A stretch of 64,000 nt of DNA from Bacteroides helcogenes P 36-108 (GTDB lineage: Bacteria > Bacteroidota > Bacteroidia > Bacteroidales > Bacteroidaceae): the NCBI RefSeq assembly GCF_000186225.1, contig NC_014933.1:1178001-1242000 (forward strand). Direction: 5' to 3'. Positions 44,022 to 52,781 of this stretch are shown piece by piece; the stretch's first letter is position 1, and the number at the start of each line of letters is the position of its first letter. Under the pieces are notes generated by a model that did not search any database, was not told the origin of the DNA, and saw only the letters and a program-made list of their open reading frames with translations. The translations under genes were made by a program, and so were the position numbers.

Positions 44022-45359
44022 ATGAAACGAAATATATTTTATGGCGGTCTGCTGATGTTTGCCACAACACTGCTTTGTGCCTGTGGAACAGATCCGGAGA
44101 TACCGCAGTTTGAGTCCAGGACGATTGGGACGGACAAAGTGAGGAAAGTGGCAACGACGGAACTGACGGATGCGGGACTCACTGAGGGGAGTGATTTACG
44201 TTATAACTATATGTATAGTATAGGTAGCGATATGTACTTCAGGGGAAAGGCATATCGTGGAGACGTGTATGGTAACTATTCAATCTACAAATACAATCCG
44301 GAAGCAGGTAAGGTCACTGTAGCGTGGTATGTGTCGGACACGAATATACCTATTGAATATGCGGGAATGGAAAGCCCCTTGTCAGCGCTTACTGCACTGG
44401 TCACGCAAATGCAGGATTTGCAGGGCCAGATGGATGCTAAAGATGCAGAGATGCAGAAAATACAGAATGAAAGGGAGACATTACGTGATGAGTTGTATCA
44501 GTTGGATTATAGCTCTGATGAGTATAAACGCATTGAAGCCGCTATCGCTAAATATGATGAAGATTATAACACCTTGTACAATGACCGTGATGCGTTGAAG
44601 CAACAGTATGATGAAAAGGATTCCGAACGTTCTAACCTGTACCAATCAGTCAGAGAAATAATAGATGCTGTAAGTAATGGCATGTCTTCTTTTTCTAATG
44701 ATAAGAACCGCATGTGTACGTATAATGGCAAGGGCTATTCTTATATAGAAACAGGCTATTCTTCTGTTTTCAATAATAAGCCTGTATTGCTTGAATTTGA
44801 CCCTGCAACGGGAAAAATTAAAGTGAATGTACTCGAAGCATCAGATGATTCATATCTCGAATTTATCTTCTCTACGAGTCAGGGGATTTTTGCAATGAAA
44901 AATTCGCAAATTTATCAGTATTCTTTCACTAATAACAATTGGGAGCTTAAAGGTGATCTGGATGGAAGCGCCTCTTATGACCCTTCTGCTCTCCGCATGT
45001 TTTCACAAAGCGATAAGCTATACAGCACGACTTACGAAGGCGGAACAATGATATTGCGGACATTGAATGCGCCTTATACCTCGGTGTCGAGCACTGCGTC
45101 TCTGGTTTATCCCCATGATTATGGCTATAAGGATTATAATTCTTATAATTCTTATTATGGTTATGAAAATTATCCGTTTGCGGCGGACGGCAAACTGTAC
45201 ATCCCTAATGGCCGTAATTTCTATGAATGTGACTTGTCCTCCAACAAAGTCTCTTCGGTAACCTTGCCTGACGAAACAAATATGGAATATATGCTTTGCG
45301 TGATAGGCAGTAAGCTCTATTATGTATCAAGCTCAACTCTTTATGAGATAACTTTCTAA
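44022..45359 (+). CDS. lipoprotein with central coiled coil, function unknown
   Basis: This 445-residue protein has a lipoprotein signal with the lipobox LLCAC (Cys21). A short N-terminal domain is followed by a coiled coil at about 125-215, with heptad-spaced Leu/Met/Ile and many Glu/Lys/Gln (for example QMQDLQGQMDAKDAEMQKIQ). The C-terminal half is beta-rich, with repeated Tyr/Asn and propeller-like blades (LLEFDPATGKIKVNVLEAS, KLYIPNGRNFYECDLSSNKV). It is probably cotranscribed with the PEGA-like gene. I do not recognise the family. A scaffold or sensor at the outer membrane would fit, but this is a guess. Confidence 0.75.
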   Translation: MKRNIFYGGLLMFATTLLCACGTDPEIPQFESRTIGTDKVRKVATTELTDAGLTEGSDLRYNYMYSIGSDMYFRGKAYRGDVYGNYSIYKYNPEAGKVTVAWYVSDTNIPIEYAGMESPLSALTALVTQMQDLQGQMDAKDAEMQKIQNERETLRDELYQLDYSSDEYKRIEAAIAKYDEDYNTLYNDRDALKQQYDEKDSERSNLYQSVREIIDAVSNGMSSFSNDKNRMCTYNGKGYSYIETGYSSVFNNKPVLLEFDPATGKIKVNVLEASDDSYLEFIFSTSQGIFAMKNSQIYQYSFTNNNWELKGDLDGSASYDPSALRMFSQSDKLYSTTYEGGTMILRTLNAPYTSVSSTASLVYPHDYGYKDYNSYNSYYGYENYPFAADGKLYIPNGRNFYECDLSSNKVSSVTLPDETNMEYMLCVIGSKLYYVSSSTLYEITF

Positions 45360-45393
45360 GCTTCTCTCTTTCCGGAGCAGCTTTTTAGCATTC

Positions 45394-45470
45394 GCTGCCT
45401 TCACCCTGTATCCTGCCGCCACAACGTGCGGGGAGTTTTGCGGGTGAAGGCAGCACTGTTTTGGTGCTGC
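45394..45470. repeat. two overlapping, mutually exclusive hairpins
   Basis: GCTGCCTTCACCC at 45394-45406 pairs with GGGTGAAGGCAGC at 45442-45454 (loop 35). The tail of that right arm, GCAGCAC at 45450-45456, also pairs with GTGCTGC at 45464-45470. Only one can form at a time, as in an attenuator. The element lies in the 311-base gap 45360-45670, after the lipoprotein gene and before the exonuclease promoter. It may instead be a dispersed repeat. Confidence 0.55.
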
Positions 45471-45638
45471 CCGCACAAGAGGCGCGCCTTGTCACACTGT
45501 TGTCAATGCTTTGCCAATACGGATGTAAACGTTGGCAGAATAAGTGGCAGTGAATCAATACATGAGGCAGAAGGTGGGCAAGACACATGCGGTGAAACTT
45601 TTTTCTCCTTTCTTCTTTCTTCTGAAATATATTCTCCT

Positions 45639-45646
45639 TACTTTTG
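45639..45646 (+). promoter_or_regulatory. exonuclease operon promoter, -7 box
   Basis: TACTTTTG on the plus strand, 25 bases before the ATG at 45671. The TTG at 45644 that opens the longer frame lies inside this box. Confidence 0.65.
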
Positions 45647-45670
45647 GCATATCCAAACAGAAACGATGCG

Positions 45671-46168
45671 ATGGAGAACTTTGCCGCAATTGATTTTGAG
45701 ACAGCCAATGAGCAGCGATGCAGCGTGTGCAGTGTCGGTGTGGTGGTGGTGAAAGATGGAGAGATGACCGACAATTATTACAGCCTTATCCGCCCCGAAC
45801 CGGAATACTATACCTACTGGACTACCCGCGTGCACGGTCTGACGCTGGCAGATACGGCGCAGGCTCCCGTCTTTCCCGACGTGTGGCGTGAAATATCTCC
45901 GCGTATCGAAGGCCTGCCTTTGGTTGCCCACAACAAGGCTTTTGATGAGAGTTGTCTGAAGGCCGTTTTCCGGACTTATGGCATGGACTATCCCGACTAT
46001 GATTTTTATTGCACCTTGCAGGCCTCCCGCCGGGTCATCAAGGGGCTTCCCGACTATCAGCTTCATACCGTAGCCTCCCGTTGCGGCTACCGGCTGGAGC
46101 AGCACCATCATGCCTTGGCCGATGCGGAAGCCTGTGCATGGATAGCCCGAATGGTATTTGACGTATAG
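45671..46168 (+). CDS. DEDDh-type 3'-5' exonuclease
   Basis: This 165-residue protein is of the DnaQ/RNase T fold. Acidic residues are visible: AAIDFETA (Asp and Glu of motif I), AHNKAFDESCL (motif II) and HHALADAEACAWI (His and Asp of motif III). The size fits a stand-alone exonuclease rather than a polymerase subunit. The start at 45671 (MENFAAIDF) is set by the promoter box just upstream. It heads a run of three plus-strand genes (exonuclease, IMPase, ComF). The substrate is open. Confidence 0.9.
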   Translation: MENFAAIDFETANEQRCSVCSVGVVVVKDGEMTDNYYSLIRPEPEYYTYWTTRVHGLTLADTAQAPVFPDVWREISPRIEGLPLVAHNKAFDESCLKAVFRTYGMDYPDYDFYCTLQASRRVIKGLPDYQLHTVASRCGYRLEQHHHALADAEACAWIARMVFDV

Positions 46169-46191
46169 ACGTGAATGGCAGAAAAAGGAAA

Positions 46192-47025
46192 ATGTATGTA
46201 TTGATTTATGATATAACTCATGAAATGATGGAGGAACTGAAAACACTGGCGGATAAAGTCTGCCGCATAGCCCGTGATGCGGGATGTTTCTTGAAAGAAG
46301 AACGTAAAAAGTTCCGTCTGGAGGCGGTGCGGAAAAAGCATACGCACGACTATGTCTCTTATGTGGACAAGGAGTCGGAAAGGCGGATTGTGGTAGCTCT
46401 CAGAGAACTGCTGCCCGAAGCCGGGTTCATTGCCGAAGAAGGGTCAGCCGTCTATCGTGACGAGCCTTATTGCTGGGTGGTGGATCCGCTGGACGGAACC
46501 ACGAATTACATTCACGACAATGCCCCTTACTGCGTCAGCATTGCGCTGCGCAGCAAGCGCGAATTGTTGCTGGGCGTGGTCTATGATCCTTGCCGTGGCG
46601 AGTGCTTCTGTGCCTGGAAAGGCGGCGGCGCTTATGTGAACGGTGTGGAGATGGCAGTATCTTCCGTGCAGGATTTGGAAGAAGCCTTTGTGGTGGCCGA
46701 GCTGCCCTATAATTCGGAGCAGTACGCCCGTACGGGCGAACATCTGATACATGAGCTTTATGGCCGCGTGGCAGGTATCCGTATGAATGGCTCGGCAGCC
46801 CTTGCCCTCTGCTATGTGGCTGCCGGGCGTTTTGATGCCTGGTTGGAGGCTTTCATCGGCAAGTGGGACTTCTCCGCCGCCGCGCTCATGGTGCAAGAGG
46901 CCGGCGGCAAGGTGACGGACTTTTATGGAAACGACGATTTCATGGAAGGCCATCACATCATAGCCACCAATGGAGCACTGCATCCGTTGTTCGTAAGGTT
47001 GGCGCAGGAAGTGCCGCCATTCTGA
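46192..47025 (+). CDS. inositol monophosphatase-family phosphatase
   Basis: This protein has about 277 residues from 46192. Li+-sensitive phosphatase motifs are clear: EEGS (metal Glu), VVDPLDGTTNYIHD (motif A) and GKWDFSAAALMVQEAGGKV (motif B). The family removes phosphate from inositol phosphates, 3'-phosphoadenosine or related compounds; which one cannot be told here. The start is not settled. Candidates are the ATG at 46192 (A-rich before it) and ATGs at 46225 and 46228, the last giving MEELKTLADKVC, which looks closest to family N-termini. It follows the exonuclease and ends seven bases before ComF. Confidence 0.9.
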   Translation: MYVLIYDITHEMMEELKTLADKVCRIARDAGCFLKEERKKFRLEAVRKKHTHDYVSYVDKESERRIVVALRELLPEAGFIAEEGSAVYRDEPYCWVVDPLDGTTNYIHDNAPYCVSIALRSKRELLLGVVYDPCRGECFCAWKGGGAYVNGVEMAVSSVQDLEEAFVVAELPYNSEQYARTGEHLIHELYGRVAGIRMNGSAALALCYVAAGRFDAWLEAFIGKWDFSAAALMVQEAGGKVTDFYGNDDFMEGHHIIATNGALHPLFVRLAQEVPPF

Positions 47026-47032
47026 AGGACCG

Positions 47033-47737
47033 ATGGAAAGCGTTCTCAAAACCTGGCTTTTGCCCTTCGTCCGTCTTTTCTTCCCGTGCCGGTGCGCAGT
47101 GTGCGGTTCCGTCTTGCGGGAAGGAGAAGAATGTGTCTGCATGAAGTGCAACATGGATATGCCCCGCACGGACTATCATCTGCGTACGGACAATCCGGTG
47201 GAATGCATGTTCTGGGGAAAACTGCCTTTGGAACGCGCCACTTCTTGCTTCTTTTACCATAAGGGCAGTGATTTTCGGCACGTCCTGCATCTACTGAAGT
47301 ACGGCGGAAGGAAAGACATAGGAGAGGTTATGGGGCGGTTTATGGCTGCGGAACTGATGGAGGCAGGCTTCTTTGAAGGTATCGACCTGATTCTGCCTGT
47401 CCCTCTGCACCCTCGCAAGCAGAAGGTGCGGGGCTATAATCAGAGCGAGTGCATCGCCCGCGGTATATCTGCCGTGACGGGCATTCCAATGGATGTGTCT
47501 TCCGTTGTCCGGCAGAGACATACCGACACACAGACCCGCAAATCGGCTTATGAACGCTGGGAGAATGTGGATGGCATCTTCTGCCTTCTTTCTCCCGGAT
47601 GTTTCAGGCGGAAGCATGTGCTTATAGTGGATGACGTACTGACTACCGGAGCCACCGTCACGGCTTGTGCCGATGCATTCAGGGGAGTGGAGGGGATTCG
47701 TATCAGTATTCTGACGTTGGCTGTAGCAGGATCGTGA
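47033..47737 (+). CDS. ComF-family phosphoribosyltransferase-like protein
   Basis: This 234-residue protein has an N-terminal zinc-binding Cys cluster (CRCAVCGSVL and CVCMKCNMDM) and a C-terminal type I PRTase domain with the PRPP loop VLIVDDVLTTGATV. LPVPLHPRKQKVRGYNQSE is a ComF signature. ComF/GntX proteins take part in DNA uptake or linked metabolism in other bacteria; no competence genes are near here. It starts seven bases after the IMPase gene, so it is probably translated from the same transcript. Confidence 0.93.
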   Translation: MESVLKTWLLPFVRLFFPCRCAVCGSVLREGEECVCMKCNMDMPRTDYHLRTDNPVECMFWGKLPLERATSCFFYHKGSDFRHVLHLLKYGGRKDIGEVMGRFMAAELMEAGFFEGIDLILPVPLHPRKQKVRGYNQSECIARGISAVTGIPMDVSSVVRQRHTDTQTRKSAYERWENVDGIFCLLSPGCFRRKHVLIVDDVLTTGATVTACADAFRGVEGIRISILTLAVAGS

Positions 47738-47784
47738 CAGGGAACGGAAAACAAAAAAGGCTCGCCGTATGACGAACCTTTTTG

Positions 47785-47858
47785 CTCTTCCTCTTGGACT
47801 TGAACCAAGGACCCTCTGATTAACAGTCAGATGCTCTAACCGACTGAGCTAAGGAAGA
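47785..47858 (-). tRNA. tRNA-Asn (anticodon GUU), copy 2
   Basis: On the minus strand the acceptor TCTTCCT pairs with AGGAAGA, with discriminator G. The anticodon loop CTGTTAA carries GTT, and the T arm is CTTGG/CCAAG. CCA is not encoded. It is identical to the copy 95 bases upstream, and the two probably come from one transcript. Confidence 0.96.
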
Positions 47859-47879
47859 ATTTGCATTTAAGGATCTTTG

Positions 47880-47953
47880 CTCTTCCTCTTGGACTTGAAC
47901 CAAGGACCCTCTGATTAACAGTCAGATGCTCTAACCGACTGAGCTAAGGAAGA
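47880..47953 (-). tRNA. tRNA-Asn (anticodon GUU), copy 1
   Basis: The 74 bases are the same as in copy 2. A TACTTTTG promoter box lies 26 bases upstream. The 21-base spacer between copies resembles the DNA just before this copy (TTGCATTTAAGG), which points to a tandem duplication. Confidence 0.96.
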
Positions 47954-47978
47954 ATGTTGCTTTTCCTTAAATGCGGTG

Positions 47979-48009
47979 CAAAAGTAATAGGATATTTTGA
48001 AATATGCAA
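47979..48009 (-). promoter_or_regulatory. tRNA-Asn promoter
   Basis: TTG (minus strand, 48007-48009), 20 bases, then TACTTTTG (47979-47986). The -33 element abuts the -7 box of the opposing PfkB promoter. Confidence 0.7.
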
Positions 48010-48017
48010 TATCTTTG
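48010..48017 (+). promoter_or_regulatory. PfkB kinase promoter, -7 box
   Basis: TATCTTTG on the plus strand, 18 bases before the ATG at 48035. It abuts the -33 element of the tRNA-Asn promoter on the other strand. Confidence 0.65.
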
Positions 48018-48034
48018 CAAAAAAAATATCGGAA

Positions 48035-49015
48035 ATGGATAAAATAATAGGTTTAGGCAACGCTTTGGTCGATGTGCTGGTAACCCTTGAGAACGACGAA
48101 ATATTAGAGAAAATGCAACTTCCCAAAGGAAGCATGACCCTTATAGATGAATGTAAGCTGTTGAAAATCAATGAATACTTTGGCCAAATGGAAACTCATC
48201 TGGCTACGGGAGGCTCTGCCGGAAACACCATCCGGGGACTGGCATGCCTTGGGGCTGCTACCGGATTCATCGGAAAAGTGAGCAATGATTTTTATGGAAA
48301 CTTTTTCCGGGACAGCTTGCTGAACCGGGGGACAGAGGCCCGGCTGTTGTTTTCTTCTTCCCTGCCTTCAGGTGTGGCTTCTACTTTTATTTCGCCCGAC
48401 GGAGAACGTACATTCGGCACTTATTTGGGGGCGGCGGCCACATTGAAGGCGGAGGAGCTTTCTCTGGAAATGTTCAAAGGCTATACGTACTTGTTCGTCG
48501 AAGGATACTTGGTGCAAGACCATGATATGATTCTCCGTGCCATCGAACTGGCCAAGGAGGCGGGGCTGCAAGTCTGTCTGGATATGGCAAGCTATAATGT
48601 GGTGGGTGAGGATCATGTTTTTTTCTCCATGCTGGTCAATAAGTATGTGGATATTGTATTTGCCAATGAAGAAGAAGCCAGAGCTTTTACCGGAAAAGAG
48701 CCTGAAGAGGCTCTGGGAATCATTGCGAAAATGTGCAGCGTGGCTGTTGTGAAGATGGGAGCGCGCGGCTCTTTGCTCCGAAAGGGGACGGAGGAAATAC
48801 GTGTGCAGGCGCTTCCGGTAGCGAAAGTGGCGGACACCACGGGAGCCGGAGACTATTTTGCCGCCGGCTTTTTATATGGGCTTACCTGCGGCTATTCATT
48901 GGAAAAATGTGCCGGAATAGGCTCCATCCTTTCCGGGGATGTAATTCAGGTCATAGGCACGGAATTGCCGGAAGCGCAGTGGGAGAGGATAAAGAAAGAA
49001 ATCAGTGAGTTGTAA
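48035..49015 (+). CDS. PfkB-family carbohydrate/nucleoside kinase
   Basis: This 326-residue kinase is of the ribokinase fold. The N-terminal signature ATGGSAGNTIRGLACLGAAT and the C-terminal ATP/anion-hole motif DTTGAGDYFAAGFLYGL, with the catalytic Asp, are intact. It resembles the adenosine kinase branch in Bacteroides annotation, but substrate specificity cannot be read. The start at 48035 (MDKIIGLGNALVD) replaces a longer frame that runs back through the promoter. The S41 protease gene follows after 20 bases. Confidence 0.93.
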   Translation: MDKIIGLGNALVDVLVTLENDEILEKMQLPKGSMTLIDECKLLKINEYFGQMETHLATGGSAGNTIRGLACLGAATGFIGKVSNDFYGNFFRDSLLNRGTEARLLFSSSLPSGVASTFISPDGERTFGTYLGAAATLKAEELSLEMFKGYTYLFVEGYLVQDHDMILRAIELAKEAGLQVCLDMASYNVVGEDHVFFSMLVNKYVDIVFANEEEARAFTGKEPEEALGIIAKMCSVAVVKMGARGSLLRKGTEEIRVQALPVAKVADTTGAGDYFAAGFLYGLTCGYSLEKCAGIGSILSGDVIQVIGTELPEAQWERIKKEISEL

Positions 49016-49035
49016 GACTATAATAATTGATCAAT

Positions 49036-50721
49036 ATGAAAAGATTTTTAAAGATGCGCTGGATGGTTGTTCTGCTGGTTGTGGCGGGTGCTGTCTGCTT
49101 TCTGAGTTTCAAGAGTGGCGACAGCCGCAGTTTTCGGATAGCCAAGAATCTGGATATATTCAATTCCATTGTGAAAGAACTGGATATGTTCTACGTGGAT
49201 ACGATTGATCCTGACAAGACCATCCGCGAGGGTATAGATGCCATGCTTTATTCGCTCGACCCTTATACCAATTACTTTCCGGAAGAAGACCAGAGCGAAC
49301 TGGAACAGATGCTGAAGAACTCTTACGGTGGTATCGGTTCGATCATTACATGGAGTACGAAGCTGAAACGCTCCATGATAGCTGAACCGTATGAGAATAT
49401 GCCTGCTGCCAATGTGGGATTGAAAGCCGGTGACATCCTGATGGAAATTGACGGGAAAGACCTTGCGGGAAAGAACAACCAGGAAGTCAGCGAGATGCTT
49501 CGCGGACAAGTGGGAACCAGCTTTAAGCTGAAAGTGCAGCGTCCCGGTACGGAGAAACCGTTGGTGTTCGATATTGTGCGCCGTTCCATCCAGTTGCCTC
49601 TTATCCCTTATAGCACGGTGCTGGACGGTAAAATCGGATATATCAACCTCAGTACTTTCTCCGGTAATCCCTCAAAGGAATTCAAGCAGGTTTTTCTGGA
49701 CTTGAAGAAAAAAGGCATTACTTCTTTGGTGATAGACCTGCGCAACAACGGCGGAGGATTGCTGGATGAAGCTGTGGAAATAGCGAATTTCTTCCTTCCC
49801 CGTGGCAAAACCCTTGTGACTACAAAAGGAAAAATCAAGCAGGCCAGCAGTTCATACAAGACTCTGCGAGAGCCTCTGGATTTGGAAATTCCTTTGGCAG
49901 TGCTGGTAAACAGTGGAACGGCTTCTTCTTCGGAGATTCTGGCCGGTTCTTTGCAGGATCTTGACCGTGCCGTAATAATCGGTAGCCGGACTTTTGGCAA
50001 GGGATTGGTGCAAACTCCACGCCCATTGCCTTATGGGGGGACGATGAAAATCACCACGTCCAAATATTATATTCCAAGCGGGCGCTGCGTGCAGGCCATA
50101 GATTACAAACACCGTAATGAGGACGGCAGTGTGGGACGTATTCCCGACAGTCTGACTACCGTATTCCATACCGCAGCCGGGCGTGAAGTGCGCGATGGCG
50201 GGGGAGTCAGTCCTGATATTGCCGTGAAACAGGAGAAATTGCCTAATATCCTGTTCTATCTGGTGAATGATAATTTGATTTTTGATTATGCAACCCGGTA
50301 CTGCCTGAAACATCCTACGGTTCCGGCTCCTGAGAAATTTGAAATAACCGACGCTGATTATGCGACTTTCAAGGAAATGGTGAAGAATGCGGACTTCAAG
50401 TACGACCAGCAGACAGAAAAGATTTTGAAGAACCTGAAGGAGATGGCTGAGTTTGAAGGCTATCTGGCCGATGCTTCCGGGGAATTCAAGGCTCTGGAGA
50501 AGAAACTGACGCATAATCTTGACCGTGACCTTGATCATTTCTCCAAAGAGATAAAAGGCATGATTGCAGTGGAAATCATCAAGCGTTATTATTATCAACG
50601 TGGAAGCATTATCGAACAACTGAAGGATGATGATGATCTGAAGGAAGCGGTGAAGATTCTGGAAAGCCCGGTAGAGTATAAGAAAATGCTAAGCGCACCG
50701 GAAATGCCTGCCGCAAAATAG
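49036..50721 (+). CDS. S41-family C-terminal processing peptidase
   Basis: This 561-residue serine protease of the CtpA/tail-specific type has an N-terminal membrane anchor or signal (MVVLLVVAGAVCFL). A PDZ domain at about 85-175 (ENMPAANVGLKAGDILMEID) is followed by the protease domain. The catalytic Ser is in VNSGTASSSEILAG and the Lys in GSRTFGKGLVQTP. A helical C-terminal extension of about 180 residues follows. It acts in the periplasm, trimming or degrading envelope proteins. The start at 49036 is an ATG; the frame could open at a TTG nine bases earlier. A strong terminator follows. Confidence 0.94.
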   Translation: MKRFLKMRWMVVLLVVAGAVCFLSFKSGDSRSFRIAKNLDIFNSIVKELDMFYVDTIDPDKTIREGIDAMLYSLDPYTNYFPEEDQSELEQMLKNSYGGIGSIITWSTKLKRSMIAEPYENMPAANVGLKAGDILMEIDGKDLAGKNNQEVSEMLRGQVGTSFKLKVQRPGTEKPLVFDIVRRSIQLPLIPYSTVLDGKIGYINLSTFSGNPSKEFKQVFLDLKKKGITSLVIDLRNNGGGLLDEAVEIANFFLPRGKTLVTTKGKIKQASSSYKTLREPLDLEIPLAVLVNSGTASSSEILAGSLQDLDRAVIIGSRTFGKGLVQTPRPLPYGGTMKITTSKYYIPSGRCVQAIDYKHRNEDGSVGRIPDSLTTVFHTAAGREVRDGGGVSPDIAVKQEKLPNILFYLVNDNLIFDYATRYCLKHPTVPAPEKFEITDADYATFKEMVKNADFKYDQQTEKILKNLKEMAEFEGYLADASGEFKALEKKLTHNLDRDLDHFSKEIKGMIAVEIIKRYYYQRGSIIEQLKDDDDLKEAVKILESPVEYKKMLSAPEMPAAK

Positions 50722-50785
50722 TGAGCTCAATTTTAAAGAAAGAGAATTTTCAATCTGAAGCTTGAAAGTCTTTATCTGTCATAAT

Positions 50786-50837
50786 AAAGAGTCATATTAT
50801 AACCATAAATAAGGTTTAATATGACTCTTTCGTTTTT
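50786..50837 (+). terminator. terminator of the PfkB-S41 unit
   Basis: AAAGAGTCATATTA at 50786-50799 pairs with TAATATGACTCTTT at 50817-50830, followed by CGTTTTT. It also sits at the end of the converging ispG operon. Confidence 0.9.
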
Positions 50838-50889
50838 ATCGGTTATAATCTATAACTTTTTTGATACGCATTTTTTTTTCCCCTGCGGG

Positions 50890-52764
50890 CTATTCCGTGT
50901 AATCTCCGTTTGCCTTTATCAGTTCGATCAGCTTCTCTACTGCTTCTTCTTCGGGGATATTCTTTTCAATGCATTCTTTCTTTTTGTAAAGGCTAATCTT
51001 GCCTCGGCCGGCGCCTACATAGCCATAGTCGGCATCTGCCATTTCACCCGGCCCGTTGACGATGCATCCCATGATACCTATTTTCAGTCCTTTCAGATGG
51101 CCGGTTGCCGATTTGATGCGGGCAATGGTGCTTTCCAAATCATAGAGAGTGCGTCCGCAACCGGGGCAGGAGATATATTCGGTCTTGCTGGTGCGCACTC
51201 GTCCGGCCTGCAGGATGCCGAAGGCGGTGGCATCTATTGTTTCATCGCTTATCGCTTTGTCGCTCTTGCCGCCTTGGTTGTACAGCAAGATGCCGTCACA
51301 AAGACCGTCGAAGATGAGGGCTCCTATATCGGCGGCAGATTTGATTTGCAGATTCTCTGCCTCTTCTTCCGAATAATGTTCAAAGAAGACTATCGGGTTC
51401 TTCAGCCTTTCCTGCATCATCTGATGCACCAACGCACGCTGTTCTCCCAGACGGTTGGGGTGGATGCTTTGTGAAACCAGTACGACTTCAGGATGATATT
51501 TCAGGCAGGCGATGGCTTCGTCATTCAGCCCGATATAAGTGATGAACAGAAATTTCAGTGATGCGTTACAGTTACTGAGGAAAGGTAACTGGTCACCCTT
51601 GAAAGCGGGCCAGACATTGTTTGGCTTCGTTTCTCCCCCATTAAGGTCCATCCATACATCGGCGTCAATAATGCAGTGCATGCCTTCTGGACGCTGTTCG
51701 GGAACGGAACGTCCTGTATAGACATAATCAGGCATGAATTGGGGAGTGAACTTCATGTTGCCGTCCGGACGTGCGGCAATAACCACCGGCAGATTCTTCC
51801 CGCCGATGTTGTGTACGGCCGTTGTTTCGCGACGTACGGGAGAAAGATAGTCAAATTCCGGAACATTTGCTCCGGGGATATAAGGATGGTTCCGGCGTTG
51901 CATGATGTAATCCACCAGTTTGCGTGCTACGGGAATTTCGGCTTCGGGAGCTTCACTCAAAGAGACACGGATGGTATCACCCAAGCCGTCGGCCAGCAAA
52001 GCGCCGATGCCCAAAGCCGATTTGATGCGCCCGTCTTCCCCGTCTCCTGCTTCCGTTACACCAAGATGCAACGGAAAGTGCATGCCTTCTTTTTCCATGA
52101 CGGCTGCCAACAGACGTACGGTCTTTACCATTACTACCGTGTTGGAAGCTTTGATGGAAATCACTACGTCCTTGAAATCCTGTTCCACACAAATGCGCAG
52201 GAACTCCATACATGACTCTACCATTCCCTCCGGTGTGTCTCCGTAACGGGACATGATGCGGTCTGACAGTGAGCCGTGGTTCACACCGATGCGGACTGCG
52301 GTATGGTTTTCCTTGCAGATATAGAGGAAAGGGATAAACCGGTCACGTATTTTCTGGAGCTCTTGGGTGTATTCCTCATCTGTGTATTCCAGATGTTTGA
52401 AGGTACGTGCCGCATCTACATAATTTCCCGGGTTGATGCGAACCTTTTCTGCATAAAGTGCTGCCACATCCGCTACCTTGGGATTGAAGTGGATGTCGGC
52501 TATGAGAGGAACCATGTAACCGTCCTTCCGGAGAGCCGCGTTGATGTTCATCAGGTTCTCGGCTTCCTTGATGCCCTGTGCCGTGAGGCGCACATATTCG
52601 CCCCCTGCATCTGCGATGCGTTTTGCCTGTGCCACACAGGCTTCCGTATCTTGTGTGGCCGTGTTGGTCATACTCTGTATGCGGATAGGATTGAAGCCGC
52701 CCATAGGGGTGGCTCCAATATTTACTTCTGATGTTTCCCTACGGGAATAGTTGAATAAATCCAT
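50890..52764 (-). CDS. ispG: 4-hydroxy-3-methylbut-2-enyl-diphosphate synthase (long form)
   Basis: This 624-residue iron-sulfur enzyme catalyses the next-to-last step of the MEP isoprenoid pathway (MEcPP to HMBPP). The TIM barrel starts VNIGATPMGGFNPIRIQSMT. The 4Fe-4S cysteines are in ISCPGCGRTL and GIMGCIVNGPGEMADADYGY. The chain carries the central insert domain found in plants, Chlamydia and Bacteroidetes, which accounts for the extra length over the roughly 370-residue E. coli form. It is the last gene of the rpoN-PAP2-gcvH-purE-ispG run, 17 bases after purE. Confidence 0.96.
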   Translation of the reverse strand: MDLFNYSRRETSEVNIGATPMGGFNPIRIQSMTNTATQDTEACVAQAKRIADAGGEYVRLTAQGIKEAENLMNINAALRKDGYMVPLIADIHFNPKVADVAALYAEKVRINPGNYVDAARTFKHLEYTDEEYTQELQKIRDRFIPFLYICKENHTAVRIGVNHGSLSDRIMSRYGDTPEGMVESCMEFLRICVEQDFKDVVISIKASNTVVMVKTVRLLAAVMEKEGMHFPLHLGVTEAGDGEDGRIKSALGIGALLADGLGDTIRVSLSEAPEAEIPVARKLVDYIMQRRNHPYIPGANVPEFDYLSPVRRETTAVHNIGGKNLPVVIAARPDGNMKFTPQFMPDYVYTGRSVPEQRPEGMHCIIDADVWMDLNGGETKPNNVWPAFKGDQLPFLSNCNASLKFLFITYIGLNDEAIACLKYHPEVVLVSQSIHPNRLGEQRALVHQMMQERLKNPIVFFEHYSEEEAENLQIKSAADIGALIFDGLCDGILLYNQGGKSDKAISDETIDATAFGILQAGRVRTSKTEYISCPGCGRTLYDLESTIARIKSATGHLKGLKIGIMGCIVNGPGEMADADYGYVGAGRGKISLYKKKECIEKNIPEEEAVEKLIELIKANGDYTE

Positions 52765-52781
52765 GAGCGATTAATTACCGT

